A DNA stretch of 64,000 nucleotides from Aquilaria yunnanensis (taxonomy: Eukaryota > Streptophyta > Magnoliopsida > Malvales > Thymelaeaceae). Shown here one piece after another: positions 18,602 through 29,995 of this stretch (position 1 is the stretch's first letter; each line of letters starts with the position of its first letter). Made by a program: the position numbers and the translations under genes. The notes beneath the pieces were generated by a model that was not told the DNA's origin, made no database searches, and saw only the letters and a list, made by a program, of their open reading frames with translations. The stretch spans positions 25,109,501 through 25,173,500 of the forward strand of contig CM077599.1 of NCBI GenBank assembly GCA_039654915.1, read 5' to 3'.

Positions 18602-19983
18602 AACATATGTCTAATTAGATATAGTAATGTATCCCTAATTCTCCCGTATATAACCTACAACCCAGTCAAAAAATTGACTAATTTGCCTTTGGAACAAAAC
18701 TCATCCTCACATTCTCAAAAACCTACCTCGCTACTATTATTGAGTTCCCGTTTGCTGCCTCTACCATTGTTGCCGTCACCTCCAACAAACCGTCATTGCC
18801 TCCAGATCTTGTTGTAATCATCTGCCTACAAATCTCACAGCTGCTTGTCTTCGAATCTCATCATCGCTAGCTGCCTTTTGCCTTTGGATCGCATTGCAGC
18901 TCACATCCATATCTCGCATTGTCGCTCACCTCCAAATCTCGGTATTCTCACTTGTCAGATTTTGTATTGTTCACAAAAATAACCTATAGAACTATCAAAG
19001 GCAAACAAAAAGAAATGTCTGACACAGTGCATAAAAATGTTTACAATAAAATGTAAATGTGTCTAACATAATATATCGAAGTGTTTGCAAAGTAATATAA
19101 AAACAATTTATTATAATAATAAATTAAAAGTGTCTGAAGTAATAAGATAAAGTATCTGATTGAATATTGAAAATGTCTAAAAAAATATATAAAAGTGTCT
19201 GAATCAACTTATGAATAATTTGTCATCTTTAAAAAGTAACTGTTTAAAATAACAAAAAAAATGTCTAACTAAATATGTAAAAGTGTTCAAATAAAAATGT
19301 AAAAGTGTCTAAAAAAATATACAGATAAATAAGGGTATATAATTCAATGAATAAAGAAGTGTCTAAATAAATATCTAAAAATGTTTAAAGTGAAATACAA
19401 AAATGTCTTAACAATAACTAAAAAAAATTATTTTTTTGGAAAACAAATCACAAATTACCCGCTTCCATCTTTTATCTCTTATTCGCTCGTGATCTCTTCT
19501 TCAACCTCCTGACGTTGATTGTCATCCAATCATCTGATCATCCTTCACTTGTTGATCTCTCCTTTGTCTTCCTTTACTCATTGTTCGATCGTCCGTCATC
19601 CATTGTCTGATGGTCCTTCTATAGCTCATCGTTCGTTGTCCTCCCGCATCTTACTCGCCACTCCGATCTACCTCTTCTCTTTACTAGTGACTGAGATTGC
19701 AATTCGATTTTTCTTTTCTTGGCCAGTGACTACAATCATAATCGTTATCTCTTCTCTTAGTCAACGATGTCCGGCTTTAATGCGATTGTGGGTTTATGGA
19801 ATCAAGGAACTGGCAGTGTAGGAATTGGAGCAACTAGCGATGGCTAATTGGCAGTTAGCTTAGGGCACCATCAGGAAAAAAAGGCAAGAGAGAATCGAGG
19901 AATGTGGCTTGGGAAAACCAAAGTGATTTAGGGTAAGGGATAAATTTGAAAAATCACCTCTTATGTCTAATTAGACATATGCT
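18602..19983. mobile_element. Possible 1.4-kb terminal-inverted-repeat element
   Basis: AACATATGTCTAATTAGATA at 18602 is matched in inverse orientation by TATGTCTAATTAGACATATG at 19962, 20 of 22 positions in the paired segment. The interior has a C-rich, gene-like stretch (about 18720-18960) and then about 400 bp of degenerate AAAGTGTCTAAA units (19010-19410). Part of the match arises because TGTCTAATTAGACA is itself palindromic. No transposase and no clear target duplication is seen, so the call is weak. Confidence 0.4.
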
Positions 19984-19989
19984 CACCGT

Positions 19990-22900
19990 ACCTATAGTTA
20001 ATTAAATGGAGAGGGGGGAGTTCTAAAGAAGGTTGAGATGAATTTGGAAAACTTGATGCTCATAAGCAAGAATAGTGTAGAAACCATTAATATTTTTGAG
20101 TTGGCTCAAATCAGTCACAATTTTTTTTAAGCTAAATAAATCATTAATATTACTAAATTAGTCTAAATCTGCCACTAGAGGGAGAGGGGTTTGCATATTC
20201 TAGAACTTGAATAAAATGGTGAATCAACATAAAAGACCAAGTTGTCTTTCTCATATATAATGTTCTACTTGGGCATAAAAAGCATTGCAACTCGTGACAT
20301 CTACTTTCACCACAATTTTACTATTGCTAGCCTTCAGTCATTAGCCACTAGACGCAAAATGAAGTATAATTTTATATCAATCTTTTAGAGAAACAATCGA
20401 ATAAATAATATCTTTGTCCTTTTACTTATAGAAGTGATAAGATATGTGAATAATAACGTTCAACTCGTTTTTTATTTTTTTAAAGACAATAGTTTTTGAA
20501 AAATAGAAAAAGTAAATATTTCATAATTAACTTTCAGTAGAATAATTAATATGCCAATTTTTTTTGTTTTATTTATAAACTAGCCAATGGCACAGCTTCA
20601 CTAAGTCACTAACTTGGGGGTTTAATTTTTAAAAATCATTGTATTGGATGATGAGTTAGAAATTTGGCAAGTATTTTTTCTACAATTGTCTTATTAGCCG
20701 GCTATTAAGGTAAAAGGAGCCCGTTTGTTGGTTGAAAAATTTTCAACGGTGAGGGAATCTATTCCAGTACTTAATAAACAATAGATGTATCTCATTGTCC
20801 ACCTGTACTTGAGCCATATATCAATAGAAAATTGCACCTTTTGTGCAGGTCTTTTCGGCATCAGGTTAGTTGAGTATAAACCAAGCCACCAACTAGCTTT
20901 TAACCCAGCCACTGCCTTGGCTTGAATGCAACTTCAAAGCTAACCTGATTCAACAACGTGATATTATCATGCAACAGCTTAGTAGCTGGGTTCATCACTG
21001 TTTAGTCCACATTAAATGATATGATAGGAAGACTTTTTGCTATAGAAAAAAATCTAGAACAAAAAATTCCTATACATATCTAGTACTGAAAACAAAACAA
21101 CTCATACATCAACCAAACAATGGAAAACAATGACAAACTATAATAGTAATTCTTCAATGACGGTATCATAGTAACATCGGAAAACCCAATACCCTTATTA
21201 GCATAACAAAACAAATACAGAGATGTCGCCGTCATTATCCCCATTAATGTGGACATGTGGGCTGCTCGAAAAGAAGGTTCAATTGTAACTATGCAAACAG
21301 CCGCCCAGGACGCACCAGCTACAAAAAACAATGAACCAAACCCATCATTATACCATAGGAAACATGCCACTTGTCGCAACCATACCCACCTTTTCCACTA
21401 TAATATAGATTCCCAAATGTTTAGAGACTAAATGTGCACTTTTTAATGACCATTTCATAAATTTTAGAATATTAGCTGACTACATATGCAATTTTATGGA
21501 CTCTTTTATAAACCTTTAAAATTTTAGGGACTATGTTGTAAATATGTAAAGTTTAGGTGTTGCATTATAATTATACAAAACAGTGATATTTTTCTTTAGC
21601 TTAAATGCAATGTTAAACCTCATAGCTTTTCCAATTGAGTCTAACTTTCATATTCAGACAAAAATTGATAGAATATCCCATATCAAAATAGAACATTCTC
21701 TGTAATTAATAGAGAGTGGCCAATTTGAACTAACTCATAAATATTAAGGGAAAGTTACAAAACCCCTTTCAAGGTATAGGCTAACCTACATTTGCCCTAT
21801 CTATTTTTAGAAACCTTCACTTATCTCATGAGTGCTACACCATAAAATGGAAAAACCTAGCTTTTATCTTTGGCTTCTTCGTCCAAAAATTATGACCCAT
21901 AAATTTTGACATCTAACAAATTAGCACTTATCCTCAAGTGAACAATTTCATAGTTTGACTTTAAGAAGAGGAAAGGGAAAATCAGAAACTTTAAAATAAA
22001 AAATTTGTATAGTTTATATTAGTTTTTAACTTTTGTTTCAGCCCCATAAACACATGTATGCATACTTGATGCTTAAATAACAACTTTTTTTTTCATATCA
22101 AAGTAAGAAGGAGGAAATTTAGGGTTTTTGGAGGGGGTTGTTTAAGTGGTTGCCCCAAAACATACACTCGATAACACTAGTCTCCAAGGTATCATAGCTA
22201 CCATAATTGAATTACCATACTTAGACAATAGTATGGAGGCTGTAGTGGTTGTAGCTATATGGCTTGATCGGAGGCGAAGAAAGAGATTGAGCCACTATTG
22301 GCAGTTGTTTTATTCCCCTTGTTATTTGCCTGCATCGATTGCTTCAATTGAGTGCTCATAATCATTAGATCAATCACCTTTGCGGCTCATGGCCCATTTG
22401 TATGTTACTAGTTACTATTGCAAGATCCATCAACGGTAGATTGCAAGACTACTCCAATAGGTGGAGGTAGAGGTATCTTGTTTATGAAACTACAATAACA
22501 TCTTTAATTGACAATAACTGGGAATGGGTAAGTGAGGGAAAATATTTCAAGGCTATGTAGGAGGAAGAGGGAGATTGAGGACAACCACTAAAAATATGAG
22601 TTGATTTTAATTAAAGATAAAGGTGTAGAAAAATTCAAAAGTTTACAGTCATAAATGAGAAAGGGGGCAGGCTAGTTTTATATGGGAAAGTTTAGTTTTC
22701 AAGGTTTGTAGGTAGAGAAAGCCAAGGAAAAACATGGGTTTTTTGCTATTTTTGGATTAATAGAATTGACGGAGTTTAGAATTTAGGGATAAATTGTAGG
22801 CTTTTGAAAATAGATGGGGTAACTGTAAGTAAGGTCAAACCTCAAAGGGGTTTCAAAAATTTCTCTAAATGTTAATAACTTATTTGACAAAAGAAAAGGT

Positions 22901-25543
22901 TAATGCCCAATTTGGGCCAACCTAAGAACAGTAGTGGTTAATTCATTATGTAAGCCATGCTGGCACTGGGAATTCGATGGGTACAATTGCCAACTCGCAC
23001 AATGAACCTTTTCATTGGTTGCCCAATCGCACTTGTGCGCTGATTTGGAATGCAGGTTCCAAGTTCCTAGGCCATACATACGCTGTCGTATTTATGAAAA
23101 AAAATCATTCAAAAATGAGCTAGCTTATTCGCTATTTCTAAAAATGCATAATTATATATATATATATATATTTGTTAATAATCAATACAATTTCAAAGTT
23201 AATGTAGATTTTTATCATTTTTTTAGCTTACTTAACCTAAAAAATAAAAATTCAAAAAACACTTGCCTTTACAAAAAATATTTTATTTGAGATTTTTAAA
23301 GTATAATGTTTTGTAATGGGTTACAATGGCCTTTTCAAGTCTGAAATTAACCAAGTCCGAAAAAACAAACAATGACCTTTTCAAGGGGAAAACAGAACTG
23401 CAGTTTAACACAATGAAAAGAAATACATGTTGCACAGAAAGGTCAAGTGGTAGTACTTTCTAATAAGGATGTCGACGGATATTCGATCAAATGGATATCT
23501 AGTTGCATCCAATTCGATATATAAGTCATGTTTTTTATTTTGCTATTGATCGAGTTTGGATTGAACATGGCTTAATTTTTTTTTCACCTATCAGTGGGTT
23601 TGGGTAGGATGCAGGCTTGGGGTTCACCCACCCCACATTCGACCTATTATGTATGTGTCACACAATAGTACTATTAGTTATGTGATGGAAATAAAAGTAT
23701 AATGGATAAGTTACATGGAATTAAGAACAAGTCAGGGTCAGTTTAATAGATAAGGTATAATAGATGTTTCTAATAGTAACAAATTTATGACTAAAAATGG
23801 TATAATTGAATAAAATTGTGATTGTAGCAGTATAGTAGGTAGATAGGTTTTATTCGACCAAACCCCATCTAAAAATAGGTAGGATATGAATGTGAAAATT
23901 GTCTATCCAAATAGTGATGAGTAAGATATGAGTAAGGCGTTCAACGTAGCGAATAGGATGTGAGAGTACCTTTATCCAACCTAAATTAGACTTATTGATA
24001 TCTCTACGACTAAAGGGTGATGGGAATTTCTAATCGATGTTTTTTGTGTATAAAAACAAAAAATTGATGTTTTCCATTTACCATCATTCGGTCACAAAAT
24101 ATTAGGATATTGATTTTGACGATTTGTTAAAATTCTGGTATAATAAATTTACCGCAAAATAGACTATGTGTACTTGCAATCCATCATAAAATAGAAAATT
24201 TGCAACACCATTCTGAACGTTATAGACTTAGGGATTGATGGCAATCGTTTTCCCCTTCGGTACGTAGAATTGCTTTTCAAGTAGAAGTGTTCATTATTTG
24301 AATAAACATGAATTATTTAAATTGAAAAAAAATCAGTTATTTAGTTATTTGGTTTAGATTTGATCAAATTGAATTTCTTATTTAGTTTTCAAATCAATTA
24401 TAGGTTTTTAAACTTAAAACCGAATAAATTGAAAAATAATACTTATTTTGTAACTATACTTATCAACCATATATTATAAGGTCATTCTTGTTTAATTTTA
24501 GACTATTAATTATGAATCAACCCTTAACTTTAGGAATAAAATAATAACAATTTTATCACATTTTTTCAAGTGTATATTATATATATATATATATATATCC
24601 AATTACCTTGTGTTTAGTTCTAATGAAAACGAATCAAATTATAAAAATTGGATAAATTGAATTATAATTTAGATTGTTTGGATGGTTTAAACCTCATATG
24701 GTTTATATCAGTTTTAATATATGTAATTCAGGTGGTTTAAATTGAATTTATAAAATTTGAAAGTAAATTAAATTATTCAATTTCCAAGGTTTGGCTTGGC
24801 TATCTCTCTAGACTAGCGGTTAGTTTTATTTTTTAGCATTTTTTTTTGTGGCCTTCATTTTATTGCATGTGCATCGCTTCCTTTGTGTGTTACATCCAGT
24901 TTGTTTTAACTTAAGTGAATTCACTTTAGAATAACTTATTTTTATTTTTATATTTTTTTACCTTGAACTAATTTTAATTAAAAACTAATATTATGTAGAG
25001 GCATAATAATTCATTGAAAATCTAATTTTGGTAATCTTACTAAATTTTTATGAATTTTTCTAGTTTAAGACATTTAAAAAGAAAAATTCATAAAAATTTA
25101 ACAACGTCATAAAAATTTACTTTCAAATAGATTATTGTATCTACATATTATTAGTTTTCAAATAAAATTAGTTTTAGACAAAAAAAAAAGTAAAAGTAAA
25201 AATAAGTCAGTTGACTTAAATTAAAATGAATTGATGGTTAGTTTCTTTCCCTTTGTGCCCTTCTTGTAATTTTTAGTGTTCCAAAGTTTTTCTTTGTGTG
25301 CGCTCCAATTGCAAGTGTGGGAATTTCTGTGGCAAGTAATTTCCATGCAAAACTCGCTAGCTGTCGCTATATGTTGTTTTAATTTCTCAAATGTTGGAAG
25401 GTAGGTTGTTAAGATCATGATTAAGATATTAGGATCTTAGGATCTTGTGATCTTACAATCTAATATAATGAAACATTTCTTACAATTTTTTTTAAAAACT
25501 CAAAACTGAAAATATAGGATGAGACTTTTCACCTCTTTGCAAT
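19990..25543. other. AT-rich intergenic DNA without a convincing gene
   Basis: No spliced or long open gene found. A minus-strand frame at 21080-21379 encodes a hydrophobic, membrane-like segment that I could not assign. 23465-24010 has ends resembling the TAGGGATGTCAACGGG type of hAT MITE but no convincing target duplication. 24285-24790 looks like another decayed MITE. (TA)n tracts occur near 23155 and 24570. Confidence 0.45.
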
Positions 25544-25610
25544 CAAAGAGTGGATTTAGGTTAAATGGATTAAGGTCTAAGGTAAACTTATTAATAGCAT
25601 TCTTCCTGTA

Positions 25611-25666
<56 letters not shown>

Positions 25667-25682
25667 CTAAATCCACTCTTTG
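25544..25682. repeat. 19-bp perfect inverted repeat flanking a (TA)n tract
   Basis: CAAAGAGTGGATTTAGGTT at 25544-25562 is exactly inverted at 25664-25682. Between them is a (TA)n run of nearly 50 bp (about 25614-25662). The arrangement could extrude as a cruciform or be the ends of a small palindromic MITE. Confidence 0.8.
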
Positions 25683-26373
25683 GCACAATGAGGCTACGAA
25701 TCCGAATGAACCTAAACAAAAACAGTTGCTTAGTACTTTGTCCTAAACTCTAAGACAAGGAATGCCAACAATAAGAGTTGATAAACTAAGCCAGAAAAAA
25801 CTGGAAATGTCAAAATGCAGTTACAAGTTGCTGTAATATGATTTCCGCAATTCAGATTAATCAATCATTACGATATAAACTTTTAATAGTTAATTATGAA
25901 ATTTTACTAATTAAATTCAATCTCCCTTTTCTAGCTTCAGGAAAGTCTAGAACATACATATATCATGTTTCATGCGGGTGCTTTTAATATCTGGAAATTA
26001 GGGGTCAAGTCAAAGTGGGGGCAAGTTATTAAATAAAAACGTTACTTTTCTAGCAAGTATATTTTGGTCTTCATGTCCCACAAATATCTGCTTTTGTTTG
26101 ATCCACGTCCACATCTTTGGCCAGGGGCACCAAGGGCTTCATGTGTCCACTTATTTCACCTCAAATCTCCACAGAGTCAGATTCACCAATTTCACTGGAA
26201 CACAACTAAAACTCACTCCCATCAAAGTCTAACATTCTACATTTTCTCAACATTCTTCTTGTTCTCCCCCTTCAAAATTAAATGAACCAATTGCATTAAT
26301 TGATATTAGCATAGCAACAAGCAAAAACTTCACATAATAAACCATATAAAATCTTAACTTAATTTAGGTAAAT

Positions 26374-26396
26374 ACACACACACACACACACACACA
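26374..26396. repeat. (AC)n microsatellite
   Basis: About 11 uninterrupted AC repeats, upstream of the BIC-like gene. Confidence 0.95.
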
Positions 26397-26575
26397 TCCA
26401 GATAAATAGCTAACCAACGTAAATTGGTTTCAGTAAAAATCATTTAGATACCCTAAATAAGAGAATAACTATAATTCTGCACGCGCTCGCGCGCAAAGTG
26501 ACTAATCACAAAATTTGTATGGAAGAGATCACTGCTTTAGTGCTTGAAGTACTAAACCAAAAATTGTGATGAAGC

Positions 26576-26579
<4 letters not shown>

Positions 26580-26613
<34 letters not shown>
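26580..26613. repeat. (TA)n microsatellite
   Basis: Uninterrupted run of about 17 TA units roughly 260 bp upstream of the BIC-like start codon, so within its likely promoter. Confidence 0.95.
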
Positions 26614-26615
<2 letters not shown>

Positions 26616-26869
26616 CTAAAATCTCCCAAAAAATTGCTGCAACTGACAAACCACACAAATGTTGAGAATAGCTAGCAAAAAGCCAGCAAAGTGACGTAGA
26701 AGTGTCCAAAGCCATATATGAAAAACAAACACCTTTCTTTTCTTACGTGTACCCCATCTCCCCACTCATTCTATATGCGCGCGCGTCACCCTTGCTGGCT
26801 GCCACGACCTTATTATATATCTCACGGTTTCTCCTCGGCACTTCTGTGGCTACGGCAACAACAACAAAG

Positions 26870-27331
26870 ATGAAGAGCCACAGTTCCCACATTTTTGTAC
26901 CCGAAGATTTCGCCGCCGGCACCACTCAGAACGCGGTGGCCCCGGGCCGAAAGCCCTTTCCACGTATCTTGCCTGCGTTCTACTCCAAGCAAAGCAAGGC
27001 AAGCCTCGACGAGATGAATCGTGTTCTTCATCAAGATTTTGGCAACAATTTGGGAGCTGATCATGGCAATATTATTTGTGAGCATACAAGTAGTAATAGT
27101 AGTAGGAGTAGGAGTAATGGGCGTGAGAGGCTGAAGAGGCTCCGAGAGGAGGTCTCCGGCCGGATTTCGATACCGGAAAAGTGGGGGAAGGAGGAGTTGC
27201 TCCGAGATTGGATGGATTGTAATTCGTTTGATGCCTTGTTGGCTCCTAAAGGACTTGCTTCCGCTCGTGAGGCCTTGATGGCGGAGGCCCGTCGGAGTGG
27301 CGCTTCCCCGCATCGGCGGCTAAGGATATAG
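26870..27331 (+). CDS. BIC-like protein (blue-light inhibitor of cryptochromes)
   Basis: A single-exon gene of 153 residues. BIC proteins are small, light-induced plant proteins that bind photoexcited cryptochromes and block their dimerisation. The C-terminal half carries a block resembling their cryptochrome-interacting domain: GRERLKRLREEVSGRISIPE (about residues 84-103), then KWGKEELLRDWMDCNSFDAL and a basic SAREALMAEARR tail. The N-terminal half is low-complexity and poorly conserved, as in the family. I chose ATG 26870 because the upstream open frame has no earlier ATG that fits. A TATA-like TATTATATAT at 26811-26820 would place transcription start about 25-30 bp before this ATG. Identification is from memory of the family pattern, and an unnamed related protein is the alternative. 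Confidence 0.7.
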   Translation: MKSHSSHIFVPEDFAAGTTQNAVAPGRKPFPRILPAFYSKQSKASLDEMNRVLHQDFGNNLGADHGNIICEHTSSNSSRSRSNGRERLKRLREEVSGRISIPEKWGKEELLRDWMDCNSFDALLAPKGLASAREALMAEARRSGASPHRRLRI

Positions 27332-27690
27332 AGTACGTGTTAACTATTAGTACGTACGTATCGTATGTATGAGGGTAATCATTTTCTCATGATCATGCAT
27401 AGTAATTAAGAGAGATCAAATATTTGGTTGTTTTGTTTGGAATTTTTGTGCTGGTCTGGTCTTGAATGAAATTACTTGCTCTAAATTATGCTTCTATGGA
27501 ACTGTTTAAGTTCAAATAGAGGTTCCGTTGCAGGCATATGGGCAAAATGATGGGAACATTACATCGCCTCGTAGCCCACATAGGTTTAAGGCATGCTACC
27601 CCCACTCCCCTTCATCCCTTACTCCTAAATACTTATACTTATATCTATATTTTACTTTTGAGTTGAAAACAAAGTTTTTTTTATTAAAAA

Positions 27691-27828
27691 AAACCTAGGA
27701 ATAACATCAGTTTGAATTGATTTATTATATTGGTTTATTTGTGGCCTTGATTTATTGTATGGTTGAGCAACCACATGAAATAAGATTTTGGAGGCTGTAG
27801 CTAGCCTATGGCCACTACTAGGTTTGAA
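27691..27828. repeat. About 137-bp repeat, copy 1 (MITE-like)
   Basis: Begins AAACCTAGGAAT and ends CTACTAGGTTT, so its ends are inverted repeats (AAACCTAG/CTAGGTTT). A second copy with about seven differences lies at 28823-28960 inside the CACTA element. No target duplication is evident. Confidence 0.65.
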
Positions 27829-28309
27829 TTGGAAGCCTAGCCCCTGGCCAAAAGGCAAAGTGGACATATGAAGTGAGAAGTGAGAAGTGAGAACCTCTCC
27901 ATAGACACAAGCCAGTTTTGCTGAGTCTCACATCTTTGATATTTCTAATCCAAGAGTTGAATTCAAGTCCCCCAAATACGAAGATTGTTTAAGTTTAATA
28001 GCTTGAAATTAACACATTTTTTAAGGGGTCTGCATTTGACAAAGCTAGCTTGAAACTAAATGTCACCATTAGATGGTCATATTTATGATAAAGCCACTTT
28101 AGGAGCAAGGGAGCCGCCCACATCATCGCCAATGGTGTGTACTGCGCTATTGAAGTAGCAAAAAATTACCTCAGATCTCCAAAAGCTGTTGAGACCAAAA
28201 ACAGTGGTCCTCGAGGCTGCTTATATGGGCTGGGCCGTAGATTGGAGGTCAGGTTTGAAACACAAATGGAGAATGCCTTATCGGCTAACAAGATGAAGAG
28301 AAAAATGAA

Positions 28310-29992
28310 CACTACAACAAAACTCATTTGGAGCAATCAGCATTTTGGTGGCCAAACTTACTTTTAGGTGATAAAAAAAGATGGTGGCAAAATGGTGGCT
28401 AAAAGCCTAATCGCCAAGGGATGACCACCTTCTAGTGATTGAATAAAAAACCAAGGGATGACGACCATCTTGGAGACCAAACCCAAATTGACATTAAATA
28501 AAAAAATTATTTTAGGCCAAAATTTAAATTTAAATTCAAAAATTTAAATTTAACATCAGTTCAAATCTACAATTTAAATTCTTAATTAATTCAAATATTT
28601 TCAAACTTATTTCATGTTTTTAGAAGTTCGGTTGTTTCGATCTTCGTTGTTGAGAGTAGTAATGCTCGCCAGTAGAGCAGCTGCCACAGTTGGAGACTGA
28701 TGATCTCCTCCACCTTAAGAATAGCTTCATTCAAAGGTCTATACATAAAAAAACAATCTAAGACAAAAAAAAATATTGGTTTATTATTTCTAATCCAACA
28801 ATCTGAGACCAAAAACAATCTAAAACCTAGGAATAGCATCATTTTGAATTGATTTATTATATTGGTTTATTTGTGGCCTTGATTTATTGTATGGTTGAGC
28901 AATCGCATGAAACAAGATTTTGGAGGCTGTAGCTAGCTTATGGCCACTGCTAGGTTTGAGTTTGACAGCAATAATGCTTACCAGTAAAGCAGCTGCCGCC
29001 ATTGGAGACTGATGATCTCCTTCACCTTATGAATAACTTCATTCAAAGGTCTATATATAGAAAAACAATCTAAGACCAATAAATATAAAAGAAACAGATA
29101 AGAAAGTTGGACTTTAACTTAAGATATATAAAAATCTAAAAGGAATGTGAAGATAGTTATTTAGGAAAAGTTAAAGATGAGAAAAATCATAGTTAAACCA
29201 TATAATCACCTGCTTGAAGGCCACCATGGACAACGGCCGGATATCACTCTAGTGAGACCATCACCGACGGATCCGCACTTCTTTCCACCTTATGAACAAC
29301 TTTCTCCAATGGACCATACTTAGAAAACCAATCTACAACCTAAAACACAAAAGAAACAGTTAGGATATAAAAATTTAACTCAAAATCTAGTAGATTTTGC
29401 AAGGAATTTGAAGATAGTTTTTTAAGAAAAGTTAAAGATAAGTAAAATAGGAATCAAACCATGTAAACGGGTCCTTGAGCCCACCATGGACGGTGGCCGA
29501 AGATCACTTGAAGCTGCGACGGCTAGCATTGGCTAAGGTTTGAAGGAGAGACGCGACAGACAAAACATATACTAGAGGGACAAAGAAAAATGAAAGAACA
29601 TGGTCTTGTTACACAACTTTTAAGCTTAATATACATGCTTGGTCCCCAAATTTAATAACGTGTTACAATTTTACCAGCTTCTATGCAGCACTTGTCAAAT
29701 TAGTCCTTATAGTTCGAAAATGTTTACTTTAACTTAAAAAACTTATGATTAAGTCACTATTGAGTTTTTTGCTTAGCGATCGTTTGGCGACCGAAACATA
29801 GGGACCTCAGATATGGTGGCTAAGATGGTCGCCATAGCGACCAACCTATCGACCGTATTTGCCATTAGGTTCTAACTTTGGCCATATGGTCACCAAAAAG
29901 CTACTTCTGCTTTTTGGCCATTGTTTGGGCGTCCTATCCACCATTTAAATGGTCACCATCTCCAATCACTATAACCTAAATATGTTGTAGTG
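28310..29992. mobile_element. Non-autonomous CACTA (En/Spm) transposon
   Basis: The left end is CACTACAACAAAACTCATTT and the inverse of the right end is CACTACAACATATTTAGG. The flanking 3-bp duplication GAA (28307-28309 and 29993-29995) fits CACTA integration. Subterminal regions carry many GGTGGCCA/GGTCGCCA-type motifs. No transposase is present. The interior contains repeated segments (28612-28830, 28960-29060 and 29270-29340 share blocks) and a second copy of the 137-bp repeat. Confidence 0.85.
28823..28960. repeat. About 137-bp repeat, copy 2 (inside CACTA)
   Basis: Nearly identical to 27691-27828, which lies outside the transposon. It shares the AAACCTAG...CTAGGTTT ends. Confidence 0.65.
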
Positions 29993-29995
29993 GAA

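Noticed and set aside
21080..21379. 99-codon hydrophobic minus-strand frame, membrane-protein-like
   Set aside because: I could not place it in any family, no flanking exons are evident, and a stop lies just upstream in frame. It remains a possible gene fragment.
23465..24010. MITE with TAGGGATGTCAACGGG-like ends
   Set aside because: Ends are similar but the adjoining 8 bp do not form a convincing target duplication, so borders cannot be supported.
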